64,000 nucleotides of DNA from Theristus sp. LFF4_11 (lineage: Eukaryota; Nematoda; Chromadorea; Monhysterida; Xyalidae), in contig JASANC010003999.1 in NCBI GenBank assembly GCA_030248135.1, forward strand, positions 1 to 64,000. Direction: 5' to 3'. Both the position numbers and the translations under genes were made by a program. The notes beneath the pieces are model-generated. The model was not told the origin of the DNA. It made no database searches and saw only the letters and a list, made by a program, of their open reading frames with translations. This document shows positions 24,001 through 36,790 of the stretch, in pieces (position 1 is the first letter of the stretch; each line of letters begins with the position of its first letter).

Positions 24001-26269
24001 GCTGACACAGCCCACTTGGCCTGGTGCTTTTTCTGTGTTTGGTGGATTTTTTCGTGTCACTTTTATATTATTTTGTTCAGTTGTCTGTCAGCATGTTTTT
24101 TGTTCTCGTTTCAAGCAGTTTTCTAGGACGCATTTGCGCTCTCGTTTTTGATTTTTCTCAACTTGCTTGTGTTCACTACGTGTTTGTGCATTTGTGAGCT
24201 TTTGTGAGCACATGTAAATATTTTTTTCGGCGTAAAAAAGTCATCAATGCAAAATATCGCTTGCGCTAAAAGTTCAGAACGTTCGATCATTTCTAATTTT
24301 GCCGCTTTTTTGGAAAATAAACGCAAGTATAGAAGTCGTTGCTTGCTGTTATTGTCAGTTTTGATAACTTTTTGTTCACTTGAAAGATCACTATCGTACT
24401 GACTGGCATACATATCGTTGATGTTGAACTTATGCAAATACCTGTCATTTGTATGCTGAAAACTTTTTGTCCTAACATCTTTTGCGTCTTAGTAACGAGG
24501 CGCTTATTTAAAATAGTTTATGTTTTTTTAAATGTGTTTTCAACTGCTTATCTGCAGTTTGCATACTTCATTGAATTTTTACAAATTGGCGTTGTCGGTG
24601 TCACCCAGTTTTTTATATGGGAGATTTTCCCTCCTTTGTTTTGCGCTTAATAGATTCAAGATTCAAGATTTATTCAAGATTAATGCGGGTTGTTTTTTTA
24701 CTTTGCCGACGTTTCGCTTTTATTTCGTTTCACTAGTTCTTGTTGATCAAAAAAACTATTCATGGCGCAACACAACTGTAATAATGTAGCTTTAACAGTA
24801 ATTATCGACCGGACTATTTTGCGATAGCTGCGCGTAGCTGGGTGAGAAAAAACCATTTAGCTTTCTCCTGCGGCTCGGAACACCCAAGCAATTCACTGTA
24901 GCCAAGGAACACCTAGCAATTCACTATAGCCAGCGTTATTTTACTTTTTATCAATTCGCACTGGCTATATTACGTTCGTTTTCGTTCGTTATAGGTGAAT
25001 GCGTTTCGTCGTGTTCGTAGCATGCTGCATAACGTCGTATGCTGTAACGTGCGGCATGGCACTTGATGCTACAAACAGGACGATTTTCAGTTATTTTATT
25101 CAGCTTATCGACAGCTTTCTGGTAATTTTGAGAGCTTGCATTGTTTTGAGTAGTGGGTAGGACCTCCAAACATTTCCTATTTCGTTTGATATTTTTTGAT
25201 ATTATTAAGCTAAGCCATTTTTAAGTTATAATTTTTCTATTTCAAAAAGTTGCAAACAACCCAGTTGCAAATTTGATTCATGCACATAAAAATGTTTTGG
25301 ATTTTAGTTGTTTCTAGTTTGTGTTCCTCTGAAATTGGCAATCCCGATAATGTGTCAGCGCGCACGGTGAATCATACGTTTTCAGTTCACTCACAACAAT
25401 AACAGTTTTTCTAGTTCACTTTCGTGTTGGACTCCGCATTTTCAGTACGTTTCCTGCCCGCATATTACCCCTCAAGTTAACACTAGTATTTTAGATTTTT
25501 TTTTGTTGTGGTTGGCACAGCTGCAGTGCTTTTTTCATCGAATATTCCAGCAGTAGTTGAGTGCAAAGAAGTGTGAAACACCATCTTTAACTATTGGTTT
25601 TCAACGCCCACCGAGTACATTGTATATTCATTTTTTTGCTGAGATTATGTTTCTGCCACCTTGCCGGTGAAAATTTTAAAGCAGTAGCTTTTGCCAATTG
25701 AGAAATTGAACGTTAACTTTTCAGTGTTAACTAGTTTTCAGCGTTATTTTATGTTTTTTAACAAGCTTTAGTCTGCTCAAAACCAGCTTGCAAATCGGTT
25801 TGTTCTTCTTATCTACTATTCAGATTTCAGTTTGAATGCAAAAATACGTTTACTTCTCGCCAAACTGATGTTCACTATTTGTTCAACTGTTGCAACTGTT
25901 GTTCAACTATTTCAGATTTCAGGACATTTTGCGCTTGCGTAAAGCTTTCGCACGTTGAACTCAGTTTGTTTGCACTTTGCAGGTGAAAATTTGCATTCCA
26001 AATTTTAACAAACTTGATCTGCATCCCCGAAAACATGTTTTACACAAACGTTATTTTCGTTCTATCAACCATTTCAGACCTTCCTGTGAACGACGACGAT
26101 CGGTGATAATTCACTCTATTCACCTGAGCAATACTCGTCAGAATAAAAACAGCAATTAATAAAAATCCACGAATTGCATATATCAACAAAAAAGCAGAAG
26201 AAACGTATTACTTCAGTAAAATAACAACCGACTCCCAATAGCCAACAGCATTTATCGCCAGCGGACAAG
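18016..26269. other. Long T-rich region upstream of NCK; probable leader/first intron
   Basis: No conserved coding segment is visible over about 8 kb. The plus strand is persistently T-rich and A-poor, as are the introns of the plus-strand NCK gene, while regions around minus-strand genes are A-rich on the plus strand. This suggests plus-strand transcription and so a spliced NCK 5' UTR or an unannotated RNA. A C run at about 19997-20020, a short direct repeat near 24880-24935 and a TATA-like site at 21166 are the only local features seen. Confidence 0.4.
21160..21240 (+). promoter_or_regulatory. Possible TATA-type promoter upstream of NCK
   Basis: CCCATATAAAATTG at about 21163-21176 is followed by a locally GC- and CpG-richer stretch (21175-21400), unlike the T-rich flanks. 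If real, it would drive plus-strand transcription through a 5' leader intron into the NCK ATG at 26270. There is no direct evidence of a start site. Confidence 0.25.
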
Positions 26270-29200
26270 ATGGCCGACACCGCATCGGCGGTACCACCGT
26301 CTGCCTCGGGCGTCTCGTCGCACAACGCCACGACACTGCCCGACCAATACGTCGTCGCAAAATACGACTATCGATCGCAGGAGCCGCAGGAGCTCGACCT
26401 CCGCAAACACGAACGCCTGACGTTGCTCGACGACAGTCGAAACTGGTGGAAGGTGATGAACACGGACGGCCGCGTCGGCTACGTCCCGTCCAACTACGTC
26501 CGCCGCGAGGGTTTCATGGACAAGGTGAAGGGCACGTTGAGCGGCAAGAATCGCAATCATCGCGCCAAACTGAACGATCTGTCCAACGGGCAACACGTGA
26601 GCCGGCCGTTTGGTGGCACGCCGCCGTCGCAGCAGCAGCCACTGACGGATGGGCAGCGAGCGAACTTCAACGGCTCCGCGATGATCGCGAACAACGCGAC
26701 GACGACAGATGCGAGCAGATTCCGTCTCGACTCGCACGGCAATCGGATGGTGCTGACGCCGAATCAGCAGTCGACGGCGGCGCCCGTCTCGCCGCAGTCT
26801 AGTCAGGTGAAGAGAATGACCGTCTGACGAGTTTATGTTGATGTGAAGACTGACAGATCGTCCATAAACGGTTATATGTGGAAACAGTAACAGTGTAAAA
26901 CTATCAGATAAATGCGTCATGCTTACCGTTTCGTTAGTATACATTTTTTAGCATGTCACCGGACGTTTTTACAGTTACTGAAAAAGTGCATACACCAACA
27001 AATTGGATTAAGGGTCATGGGGCAGTTACCAGTCGTGCAGGCAGAGTGTGTTTTTCCAACCGAATTGAGAAATCACGTGCAAAGAAGCGACCGTTTCAAT
27101 GTTTTTGAGGTAGATTCAAGGTCACGTGCCTGAATGTTACTACGATTGAGCTTATTCAATTGGAAGCGATTTCTCAGTTGGAAACTTCAAATCGTACAGC
27201 TCAACAACGTCTCGCCGAACACGTCGGCGGCGACGACAACGACGACGAGCAGCACGGCGCAGTCGCACGCCGTCGTCCGCTACAATTATGAGCCGCAACG
27301 CGACGACGAACTGAGACTGGTGAAGGGCGCCGCCGTGACCGTCTACGAGAAATGCTCCGATGGCTGGTGGCGGGGCCAGGTGACAGTGGACACGGGAGGC
27401 TTTCGCTTTTGGACTCGATAGTTTGTTTGGCTTTGTCAATGGTTCATTAGTGCACTGGCGTCCGTTTAGCAGTATGTAAAGCTGCGCTGTTTTGGCATCA
27501 AGGATATGTGCCGAAGTGACGCCGTGTGAAGTGACGCTGGCACTTCAGCTAGTAGTTTAGTTTTGAGAAGGTTGTTAGACTGACTTTGGGGAAGGCACTG
27601 GTTAGCTAAAATTGGAGAAGAGAATGGGTAACTGACCGTTGGTTTGAGCAAGTTTGCATGGTTCTTCGGTTCCTTGTCATGCAAGTTATTCGCGGGATAA
27701 GAGGGATATCTAAAAACAACTAAAAACAGAAATGGACCATATCATCGTAGTAATCGTATCGTAGTACTACTTAAAGTACTAACACTAAACATAGGGTCAA
27801 CTGGGTTTGATGTAATCCAGTAACGAACATTAAAACCGTATTTCTGAGAAGTAATCCAGTAACGAACATTTTAAACCGTATGTCTGACAGGAAATTGCGA
27901 TTAAGTTATCTTTTTGAATGATTTTTGTCGCCGATTTCAATTTAGTTTTTGACATTTCTTGCTGACATTTTTCCCTTTAACAACTCGGTTTTGGTATATA
28001 GTACAAGTTGTACTGTACAACGCATGTGCGGTTATTTCGATAATCTTTTTTCTAGTTCACATGAAGGATAAGTTGACTAATTTAACATCGGTAAACAGAA
28101 TACTATGGGAAAATTGGCGCGACTTCAGTGTTAACTATTGTATAAACGGAAAAACTTTCGCAATAACCGCAAATTGACATGTCAGATGTCGATTTTTTTG
28201 ACGAACATGTCGATTTGCAGTTTTATTTTCATTCCGACGTCCGAGCACATCGCGATCGTATTCGTAATACGGTTTTTTGGTTTTCAAAATCAAAATCACT
28301 TTCTAATCTAATGCAAGATTGTTACGTTTCCTTAATTTCATAACGAAATTACACAGTTACGAAAGGTTACTTTGATAAAATGGCGTGGAATAATTTCATC
28401 TCTTGCATGATTGATTGATTGATCATTTAGTGATGCTCTGCTGGTGACGCTGTAAATGCGCCGGCCAATCACACTGCAGTGCCAAATTAATTCGAACCAA
28501 AATAGTTTCTGACAACATGTGAACAAAGAAACCTGAAGGAACTGCTAAAAAACCGAATGAACTTCAAATGAAAACAGAAGCCTGAAATTCAAACCGTAAC
28601 ACAACCAACTGCAATCTCTTGCTGCAGTGCAACCAGTCGACCGGTTGGTTCCCGTCGAACTACGTGCAGGAGCGCTCCACGCCGCTGGAAGGCGTCGCCG
28701 TCATGCCGGGCACCGTCCCGTCGTCGACCGCAAACGGTGCCGCGGTGCTGCTCGCCGACAACCCGCGCTCGCCTCCCTACGACCCGCAGTTGCCGCCGTC
28801 GCCCGGCCGCGGCGTGCTCGAGACGGTGCTCTGTTTGTACTCGTTTCGAGCGCAGAACACGGAGGAGCTCAGCTTCGACAAGGGCGAACACCTGGACGTC
28901 ATCGAGCATCCCTCGTACGATCCGGAGTGGTGGCGCGCCGTCAATAAGCACGGCGAGATGGGACTGGTGCCGACGAACTATATTCAGGTGTCGGTGGGCG
29001 CGCGGGGGTGGTTTGAATTTTGTTGACGAAAGTTAGGGTGTCGGGAACTGCAGAGTTACCTACCATCTCAAATGTGAGTAATAATTTCTGTTCTTCCCTC
29101 AAATTTATGTTTTGGATATTTTATAAAAGGAAAAAGATGAGGTGGTGTGTGGGTGAGAGGAGAAGGAAGAGAGGGGGTTGTTTGGGGGGAGTAGTTGGGG

Positions 29201-30511
29201 GAAGGAAGATGGGGGGTTTTGTTTATTTTTTTGGTTGGGGGTGGGGGGGTGGGTGGTGGTTGTTGGGGGTTTCTTTTGACACTCTTCCTGGAGTTCCATA
29301 TCCACCATATCATTGAATCTCTGTGTTCAAAAACTCAAATCTCCAAAAACTCGTCTGCAGGTCCTAAAACGGCACAACACGCAGCCGCCCAGCACCGCGA
29401 GTCCACCGGGCGGCTCCGCATTCCTCGTCAGCGACCCAGCGCAGCAGCCTGCTGGTCCGGCGACGATCATGACGTCATCGACGTCGCCGCCGATTCAACC
29501 GCACACCGTGAACAGCAGCAGCAGCGGTGGCACGACGGCCGCCGGCGCACCGCCCCGGGCGCTCCTGAACCCGGTGCTCGCGAAGCAACACTGCCAGGGC
29601 CCGTTCCGCGGGCTCGCCTGGTATTACGGTCGGCTGACGAGAGAGCAGGCCGATCAGCTGCTGAATGACTTCGGCGACGACGGCGACTATCTCGTCCGGG
29701 ACAGCGAGTCCAATGTGAGCGTTGTTGTCTGTTCATTTCGGTTCTGCGACTCAGCACGTGCTTGCCGACGTGCGCCGGAAGTCGGTTTCATGCTTGATGC
29801 GGCAATGCAAAGTGGTCTAAGCGACTCGGGCGTATCGCACGGACTCGGGTCACTTCATCGATCTTGAATTCTCGCGTCAAACATGAAGCTCTTTACTATC
29901 TATGTGCATAATTGAGTCGCGGGACCGAAAGAAAAGATGATATGCGCAATTATTTGTTTGTTGTGTTTCTTTTGCGCATTTTTCATTGTTGGTTTTTTGC
30001 GGTTCTGATTGATTGATTGTCTAATGTGGTGACTTTCATGAACGTCCATTCATATTTGTAACGTACAGTCGAACTCTTCATTATAGGCAATCAGCTGATT
30101 GGTTGGTGATCACGTGGTTATACTTTCTGTGTACAGGCGTTGCTGTGTAGGCGGAGTCTGTCCTGAACAGAAAGCATGCATCACTTGATCACCAACCAAT
30201 CAGCTGACAGATAGTTTTTATACAAAACGCTCGCACCAACAACAAATCGTTGCGTTTCGTTTCTTTTGCAGCCGGGCGACTTCTCGATATCGATGAAGGC
30301 GAAATCGCGCAACAAACATTTCTGGGTGCACGTCGAGGATGAGCCGCCGCCGGAGACGGACGGAGCCCGCTACAAGATCGGCAACCGCTACTTCATGAAC
30401 ATCAACGATCTGCTGCAGCATTACACGGTGCACCCCATTTATACGTCCGACAAAACCGGAGAGAAACTACTGCTGATACAGCCGTTGCCGTGCGAGTCGT
30501 TGATCGATTGA
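26270..30511 (+). CDS. NCK: NCK SH2/SH3 adaptor protein
   Basis: Five exons, all phase 0: 26270-26806, 27200-27379, 28628-28987, 29361-29714 and 30272-30511, giving 556 residues. NCK proteins link phosphotyrosine on receptors to actin regulators such as WASP and PAK in the cytoplasm. SH3-1 is at residues 27-79 ([30 protein letters not shown]), SH3-2 at about 203-255 ([13 protein letters not shown]; split by an intron) and SH3-3 at about 305-359 ([32 protein letters not shown]). The SH2 domain is at about 446-548 ([17 protein letters not shown] with the phosphate-binding Arg472, [16 protein letters not shown]). Human NCK1 has 377 residues; the excess is in disordered linkers (81-202, 257-303, 360-440) plus a short [10 protein letters not shown] insertion in the SH2 domain. 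The ATG context is GACAAGATGG. Confidence 0.96.
29150..29275. repeat. G-rich low-complexity tract in NCK intron 3
   Basis: Runs of three to seven G mixed with T and A fill much of the 373-base intron between the SH3-3 and linker exons. The run density would allow G-quadruplex formation in the transcript, which is on this strand. Confidence 0.55.
29728..29940. mobile_element. Palindromic miniature repeat, family H, in NCK intron 4
   Basis: It runs from CGGTTCTGCGACTCA to TTGAGTCGCGGGACCGAAAG and has the family core (TTTCATGCTTGATGCGGCAA, and TCGCGTCAAACATGAA in inverted form). It starts only about 15 bases after the 5' splice site. Together with the next element it makes up most of this intron. 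Confidence 0.6.
30064..30224. mobile_element. TA-flanked miniature element, family D, in NCK intron 4
   Basis: It begins TACAGTCGAACTC and continues into GCAATCAGCTGATTGGTTGG and GTGATCAC. The far half carries the inverted sequence (GATCACCAACCAATCAGCTG). A TACAGT start suggests Tc1/mariner-type ends with TA target sites. Relatives are at 44098-44889, 51170-51304, 53545-53636 and 54541-54706. Confidence 0.6.
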
Positions 30512-31812
30512 TTGCAGTGTGGATTCTTCAGTGGTTTTTGCATTTTTTTGGTGGTTGCGGCGAGGCGCTTGGCTCGCCGGAGAACAGTGGAATGGGTCGA
30601 AATTCAGTGATGACGATGCTGTTATTCATTTTTGGTTGTCAAAGTCGAGGATTTCTGCAACAAATTTCTGTCTTGCAAAAACTGTGTTTTCCAGCAGTTT
30701 TTTACAATCAAAATGCTGCTGATTGTGCACGATTTCATCCGTTCCGGCTCAAGCTTTTTTTCTAACTTGAAGACTTTTCTGCCAAGTTTTACCTTTCACG
30801 TTACTAAACTTTGCATTCATGAAAATTGGTCATATGTCACTGACCACGGATTTTCACACACTTTGGGCTCTGTTGCCTGGTGTTTTTTCTGTGCTTTTTT
30901 TCTCGGTTACAATGTTTTCTACGTTCTTTTGGCTTGCTTCATCGCTTGAAACATCCAAAACAATCAAAACATCCCGATAATCGGTGTGGTGTTTTTCGCG
31001 TCTGTATTTACATTGTAGAAAATAACGGTTGGACTGATCGTCTACAGAAATCAAATCAAGTATTGTTTGTTTTCACTGAATTCTGTTTCTGTGACATAAT
31101 TTATAGAAACTGATAATAATTCACATTCTTTTTTGTCAAGTGGATTATCATGATATTTGTCAGTTTTTTGTTTGCTTCATTCGCAAATCGTTCCAGTTGT
31201 TTTTTCTCTGCGCTCTAATGTTGTCTGAAAGATACGTTGCTTTTGTAACACGTCAGCTGTTTCTCTTGATTTGAATCAACCACATTACGTGTTGCTGGCT
31301 AATTTCTACACAGTTTTCGATAATTGTGCGAATAAAATGAAATAAATAAAAAACTTTGCATGGTTTCGGATTTTGTGTGAAATTCATTGTCGTTTTATGC
31401 AAATGAAAATGATTGTTGCGAACGAATAATGAAGGGACATTCATGAAGCAGTATTTTGTGACCGCGCAGCTACGTTTTTTTACACAGCTACGCATTAATA
31501 AATGCGCCTTTCAGTTTTATTGACGATCACAGACCATACTCCATTGAGACCGCGGTGAACGATCGAATACGATGCAGCTACGTCTACGAATACTCCGCCG
31601 TCCCTCCGCGTGGTTTGGCATTCAAGAAATGAAGCCCATCAAAAAATGCAAAAAAAAACAGTGGTCGCTGAATCTGCCGCCATGTGGTGGTTACTATGCG
31701 CAAATCTCTATGAATGCACCTGTGGCTGACCCTCTTCCGCCACGCGTCAGTGATAAACCGCAGATCGTTGCAGCAAGTCTTTTTCTCCGATAAAAATGAG
31801 CAGACAACTCCA
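30512..31812. other. Convergent 3' region between NCK and the GPCR
   Basis: No coding segment is seen. The plus strand carries AATAAA motifs at about 31333-31352, a plausible NCK polyadenylation signal about 0.8 kb after its stop. The GPCR gene ends from the other side at 31813. Confidence 0.5.
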
Positions 31813-34769
31813 TCACACCGCGGTCGCCGTCGTCTCAGTTTCCTCCATGGCGATCGCATTCGCCACGACGGTGGCCAACGGGTGCACGCTCGTTCTCGTC
31901 GTCGTGCCGTTCGCCCGGCGAACCATGGACGTTTCATCGTGGAAGTGCACCGTTAGTCCGACCATCGGTTGAACGTCGTCGCTGCGCTGGTTCTCCAGAA
32001 CATCGTCGTCGTCATCATCGTCGTCATAACACCCGCCGCTGATCGCTCGCTCACTCGTCACCGATGATTGCCTGACGGCTATCACTACTGGCTGATTGAT
32101 GGAGTGTCTTCGCGTTCGAAACGTTCGACCAGTGCTCGACGTGTCGTTGTTGCACGCGACGACAGCGGTGTGATTCATGACGTCATGACTGCCGACCAAC
32201 TGCGTCGTCATCAGCAGCAGGTCGCCCGTCGCCGGCGGTGGCGTCATCAGCGACTTGCGGTTGTTGTTCACGTTAAAGTCAGTGCGGTCACCGATCAAAC
32301 CCGCGTCGGCGGCAATCGTGTGCGCCCGTCGTGCCCGCGCGTTCCGTCGCCGCCGATCACCGGGCGACCCCCCGTTCGGCGTGCGCCCACCTATGGGCCG
32401 TGCGACGCGGCTGATCTTCAGACGCCACTGGCGCATCGCGAGCAGATCGACGATCGACGCCGTCTGCTGGTGCTGGCGGAGCGTCACGCTGGCCGTGGTC
32501 GGCTGCTGCTGGTTCAGTTGCTCCATGCTGCCGTAGGCGGTCGTCGGCTGGCACTCGGTCACCATCTGCCGCAGCACCCGTCGGAACCAGCTGCCCAGCG
32601 CGTAGTAGATGATGAAGTTGGTGGCGGAGTTCGTGCACACGAGCACGTTGCCGCCGTAGATGAGCAGCTCGCGTAGCACGAACGTCAGTCGGCCGGTCGG
32701 CTGCATTCGAAGCATCTCCCAGAAGAACGTGATCAGAAAGGACGGAATGTAGAAGAGGATGAACGTGATTGACACCATCAGCACCATGATCGCCGACTTG
32801 CGCGCCGCCGTTGTCTGCACCGCGAGGTCGCTCAGGGTTGTGCTGGAATTCAGGCGGGCAGCATTGTGCTTTTTTTTAAATTTTTAAAATTTAAAAATTT
32901 TAAAACGATTTTTGGAAAAGTACCATGTCACCAAAATCAAACGTTACATTGCGTCGCAGGATCAAGAAAAAAGAAATGCGCCAGTGCGCGGCGCACCTTC
33001 CAGCGCCGACACGCATCGCCGTTATGGGGGCGTCGATCAGTTTCGCGGTCAGATAGCGTCGTCGTATGATGCTCGCGGCACGGATCGTCCGATAGACGGA
33101 AGCGTTCACGGCGGTCATCAGCGACCACGGCACGATGAACAGAATGACCAGCGTTGCGTAGCATTTGTACAGGCGCACGTACGATTGGTGCATGCGCAGT
33201 GCCGACGGGTGCATCCCGTTGAATTCGAACCTGGCCAGCGCAATGATTTCAATGCGCGTTTCATGACCGGCAAATACTGTTGTCTTTTCTTTTAGTTCTG
33301 CGACTCTGTGCGTTTGCAGACGTCGAAATGACATCGGTTTCATGCTTGATGCGGCAATTCAAAATGACCCGGATGACTCATTCTGTCTCTCAGGAACACT
33401 GGTCACTTCACCAATAAATTTGAATTCGCACGTCAAGCGTGAAACTGTTTACCTCTAAAAGCGCCCATTGAGTCGCAGAACCAAAAGAAAGGATCATGCA
33501 GGAATGTACGCTGTTTACGGGTTTCGCCAGCGGTGGTGGACGCATACATACCGCGGTGCCCCCTTACTGGCATGTGCGTTGTGCGACGGACACCACGTCC
33601 AAAATGTTCACAAATGTGCAATTTTTGTGACCAATGGTAACCCCACTAGTTTCCTGCCATGACAATCAGTGACATGATGCCTGCCACCAGCACGTTCCAG
33701 TAAACAACACAACAATAATTTTCTCAAAGCAGCCAACTAAATACTTATAAGCAGTAGTGTAAAGTATACAGGATCAGTGGCCACTTGTCACAAGAAATCA
33801 AGAAACTGTGAACTCCACTGGTGTGTTCTGCAGTCTGTTGATTTTGTGTGGATCAAAAAAACCTAAAAAACAATATTTTCACTGAAAAAAACCACAACCG
33901 GCAAAATTATTGCGACGTCGCCCTGTGCGACTCACCAGACGGGCAGTCGAAAGAGCACGCCGCCGGCGACGACGCACGCAATCGCGCTCACTGCCGTGTT
34001 GGCGCCGTGGCATCGTGTGCGATGGTAGAGCGGCTTGCAAATGGCGATGTAACGGTCGACGGAGATGGCGACACAAAGCCAAACACTGACCGACTGACAG
34101 GTGGAGATGGCTGGAAGCATGCGAGGCAGCACCGCGCGACAGTACGAGCACTTGCGCACGAGCACGCTTTCCTATAATAAGCCTCATTCGTGCAACTGGC
34201 ACCCCTGGCGTCACGTCACGTCACGCGGCGTCATTTTTGCTCATTCGTGAAGCAGCAAAACATCGCAGCTTCACGTGCTAACTAACGCGTGTGCTAAGTG
34301 ATAAGCTTCACGCTATATCCGCGGACCGCTGTGGCGCAGAGCCCTCAAAATGGTGCACAGCCCTCAAGCCGGTGTTGAGCCACCGCTCAAAAATTCTTGC
34401 GGACTGCACACCGGTTGAGTGCTGCGCACCTTGGTACCCCACACCGTCGCACGGGTATGGTGAAGACTGACCGTCGTCGTCAGTGGCATTTCTAAACAAC
34501 CCTATACAAAGCCAAAAAAACCAAAGAAAAAACCGATGCGTGCGACCTCGCCTCGCTCCTGCCAACACGGCAGGCAGCCGGGAAACACGGCGAGCGACAA
34601 CACCAACACGAGCATGTCGACGACGGAAAGCGCCAGCAGCAGAATCAACAGCGACCGCGAACTGGGCGTCCGTCGCAGTCGTACGACGCAGCCGAACACG
34701 AGCACACTCGCGAACGTGACAACGGTGCCCGGCACACAAACGGCCGGCATGCCGACGGCGTACGACCAC
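31813..34769 (-). CDS. Rhodopsin-class peptide GPCR, FMRFamide-receptor-like (5' end missing)
   Basis: Four exons: 34769-34547 (TM1-TM2), 34171-33936 (TM3-TM4), 33230-32997 (TM5) and 32842-31813 (TM6, TM7, tail). Phases agree (0, 2, 2), giving about 574 residues. Seven hydrophobic segments are present. The E/DRY motif reads SVDRYIAICKPL, TM4 ends FRLPVWFEF (compare the LPRFFE of FMRFamide receptors) and TM7 reads NSATNFIIYY, an NPxxY variant usual in this group. The last exon also encodes a cytoplasmic tail of over 200 residues with Gln-rich stretches and an eight-Asp run. The first exon here starts at a GCGCAG acceptor, so the extracellular N-terminus is on an upstream exon I could not identify. 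The ligand is inferred only from family resemblance. Confidence 0.85.
33286..33495. mobile_element. Palindromic miniature repeat, family H, in GPCR intron
   Basis: It runs from TTAGTTCTGCGACTCTG to TTGAGTCGCAGAACCAAAAG, with the core GGTTTCATGCTTGATGCGGC and its inverted partner CGCACGTCAAGCGTGAAAC. It is the clearest example of this family in the window. Confidence 0.65.
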
Positions 34770-36790
34770 CTGCGCACGGAAGGACAACGGTCGCTTTGGA
34801 GAAACTGCTGTTAGATTTGGTTTTTTTGTTGTTGTTGTTGCTGTTGTTGTTAAAAGCGTCTGTTAAAAAACCCGGTATGTACTCGAAATTGGAGAAAAAG
34901 AGCGTCGATTTTTGATGAAAACGAAAACGGTGCCTGAAAATGTCTAAAAAAATTTTTGTCAATAAAAACATTACTGTGTGGTGGTCTCGGTTTTGTTCAT
35001 AAATACTGTATCACATGTATTCCTTGCGATTGGGAATCGGATCACGTAAAGAACGACAGAGATACGGTTTAGATCAAAAATTCTTTGCGTCTTGGCGTGA
35101 ACAAAACAAAACAAACGACTCAAAAGAAAGTTCTCACAGTACATGATTGAACTTCACGGAGTCCAAAGGGTGCTTAAATTCACTCACCACATGATTCGCA
35201 TTGTTACAGTGTCCTGCCAGCACGCCTCTGCGGAGTAATGAGAATGATTCGACCGGTTTGAACATGGGTCTCTCATATGATACATGTCGGAATGTTTCTT
35301 CAGATCACTAACAGGCTAAAAAAATCAGGCTTCTTAACGGTTTATCATGCTTGTTTTTTCTCCGAAAAGTAACATTTGACAAGTTATGCATAATTGGGTT
35401 TAGATGCGGTATGTTAAAACCGAACTCTAACAGTTATTATTCTTCCGTTGAACCTAATATTATCTTTTCGTGCAAGGAAGATGCGATAATGTTGAATGCA
35501 TTTGTGGAAAAGTCGCACAGCTGAACCCTGAACACGCTGTTCCGCGCACCAACGTAGTCCGAATATGAATTAAAACCGAATTAGGTATTGCGTAAAAAAG
35601 ATTCTGATTAATTTTTTTCATTTTCTTTCACACAACAGCCTTCAAATTACGTTCACTTTTGCTGATTTCAAATTGCCGCGCAGCCGCAAAACATTTTCCC
35701 TATATCTGTGCGTGCAAAGTGCAAACGCATGTCACGACACGTTTAAGAAGAAAATTAATAATAGTTCTGAACCGTGACACCTTATAGCAATGAGAATGAG
35801 GACTGCAGTTATAATTTGAAAAGCAAATAAACTCAATCATTATTTTATATCACAACCGGATACACCAGAAAAAACGGCCCGCGGGTGTGGCCTTTCGAAC
35901 GTTTTTCGCAGTCACATTCATTAAAAACAAAGTAAAATCGTTCCGGTCGTTGAAAAGGTCGTCCGTTTAAATTTCCGCTTATCACATTCTAACCGCTCAT
36001 CAGGGTAATCATACTACTCCATCTGCGATGCAATAATATCTATACTACTCTGCAGCCCACGTTGGAAACTGACAGTAAAGAATGAGATGACAGTCGAAAA
36101 GTATAGCTTTGAAACACGAATGAATGGCTAGCGCATGTGTTTGCGTTTACCACCGGTATTATGATCATGATGGACCTCAGCTATGGTTCCACTTCGGTGT
36201 TTTAGGGATGCACGCACACAACAGATGCTGAGCCCGAACTGAAAAACGCAAAAAGCATTTTAACCGAGCACTTGAACATGATGAGCAAGTGGAAATGTGC
36301 GGCCCACATGACTGCCGACTGTTGTAATGCTTTCTCGCTTCTGTAGCATTTTCCCGGCTAATAAAATACTGTTTGTTTTTGCGAGTGTGCGCTTTGTAAT
36401 TTTCGCCCTGAAGCTGTATGATATGCGACTGAAAGTTTTCTGTGTGTTTTTCAACAGGGCCACCACACCAAATAGGGAAAACTTGTTAATTTTTGCTTCG
36501 GTCTGTCAACTACAAACGACCGGAGAACATATGCTTTCAAGTGTGTTTGTGCACATTCATTGCATGATGGGATGGTGCCCTGCGGGTGAAGCACGATTGT
36601 TGTTGTTGCTTTCGTTTGTCGACTTTAAAGCGGGTTAAGTCCAGCTCGGGAAAAAAGTTTTCTGCTCAAAAACGTAGTGTGCACAAAATTTGCGTTAAAC
36701 GTTACGTGTTTCTTTTTCCGTTCATGTATTGCACGGTTAACGGCCACGATGGGCACCACACTTCTTTTTGTGGACTACCTATACAGTTTA
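34770..36790. other. Upstream region of the GPCR gene; no exon found
   Basis: It must hold the missing 5' exon(s) and promoter of the GPCR unless these lie further right. A GTT/GCT trinucleotide run sits at about 34818-34852. No conserved N-terminal exon could be recognised. Confidence 0.4.

Noticed and set aside
33932..34165. Separate short open frames in 31.8-34.8 kb as independent genes
   Set aside because: They are exons of one seven-helix receptor: splice phases match and transmembrane segments occur in the correct order.
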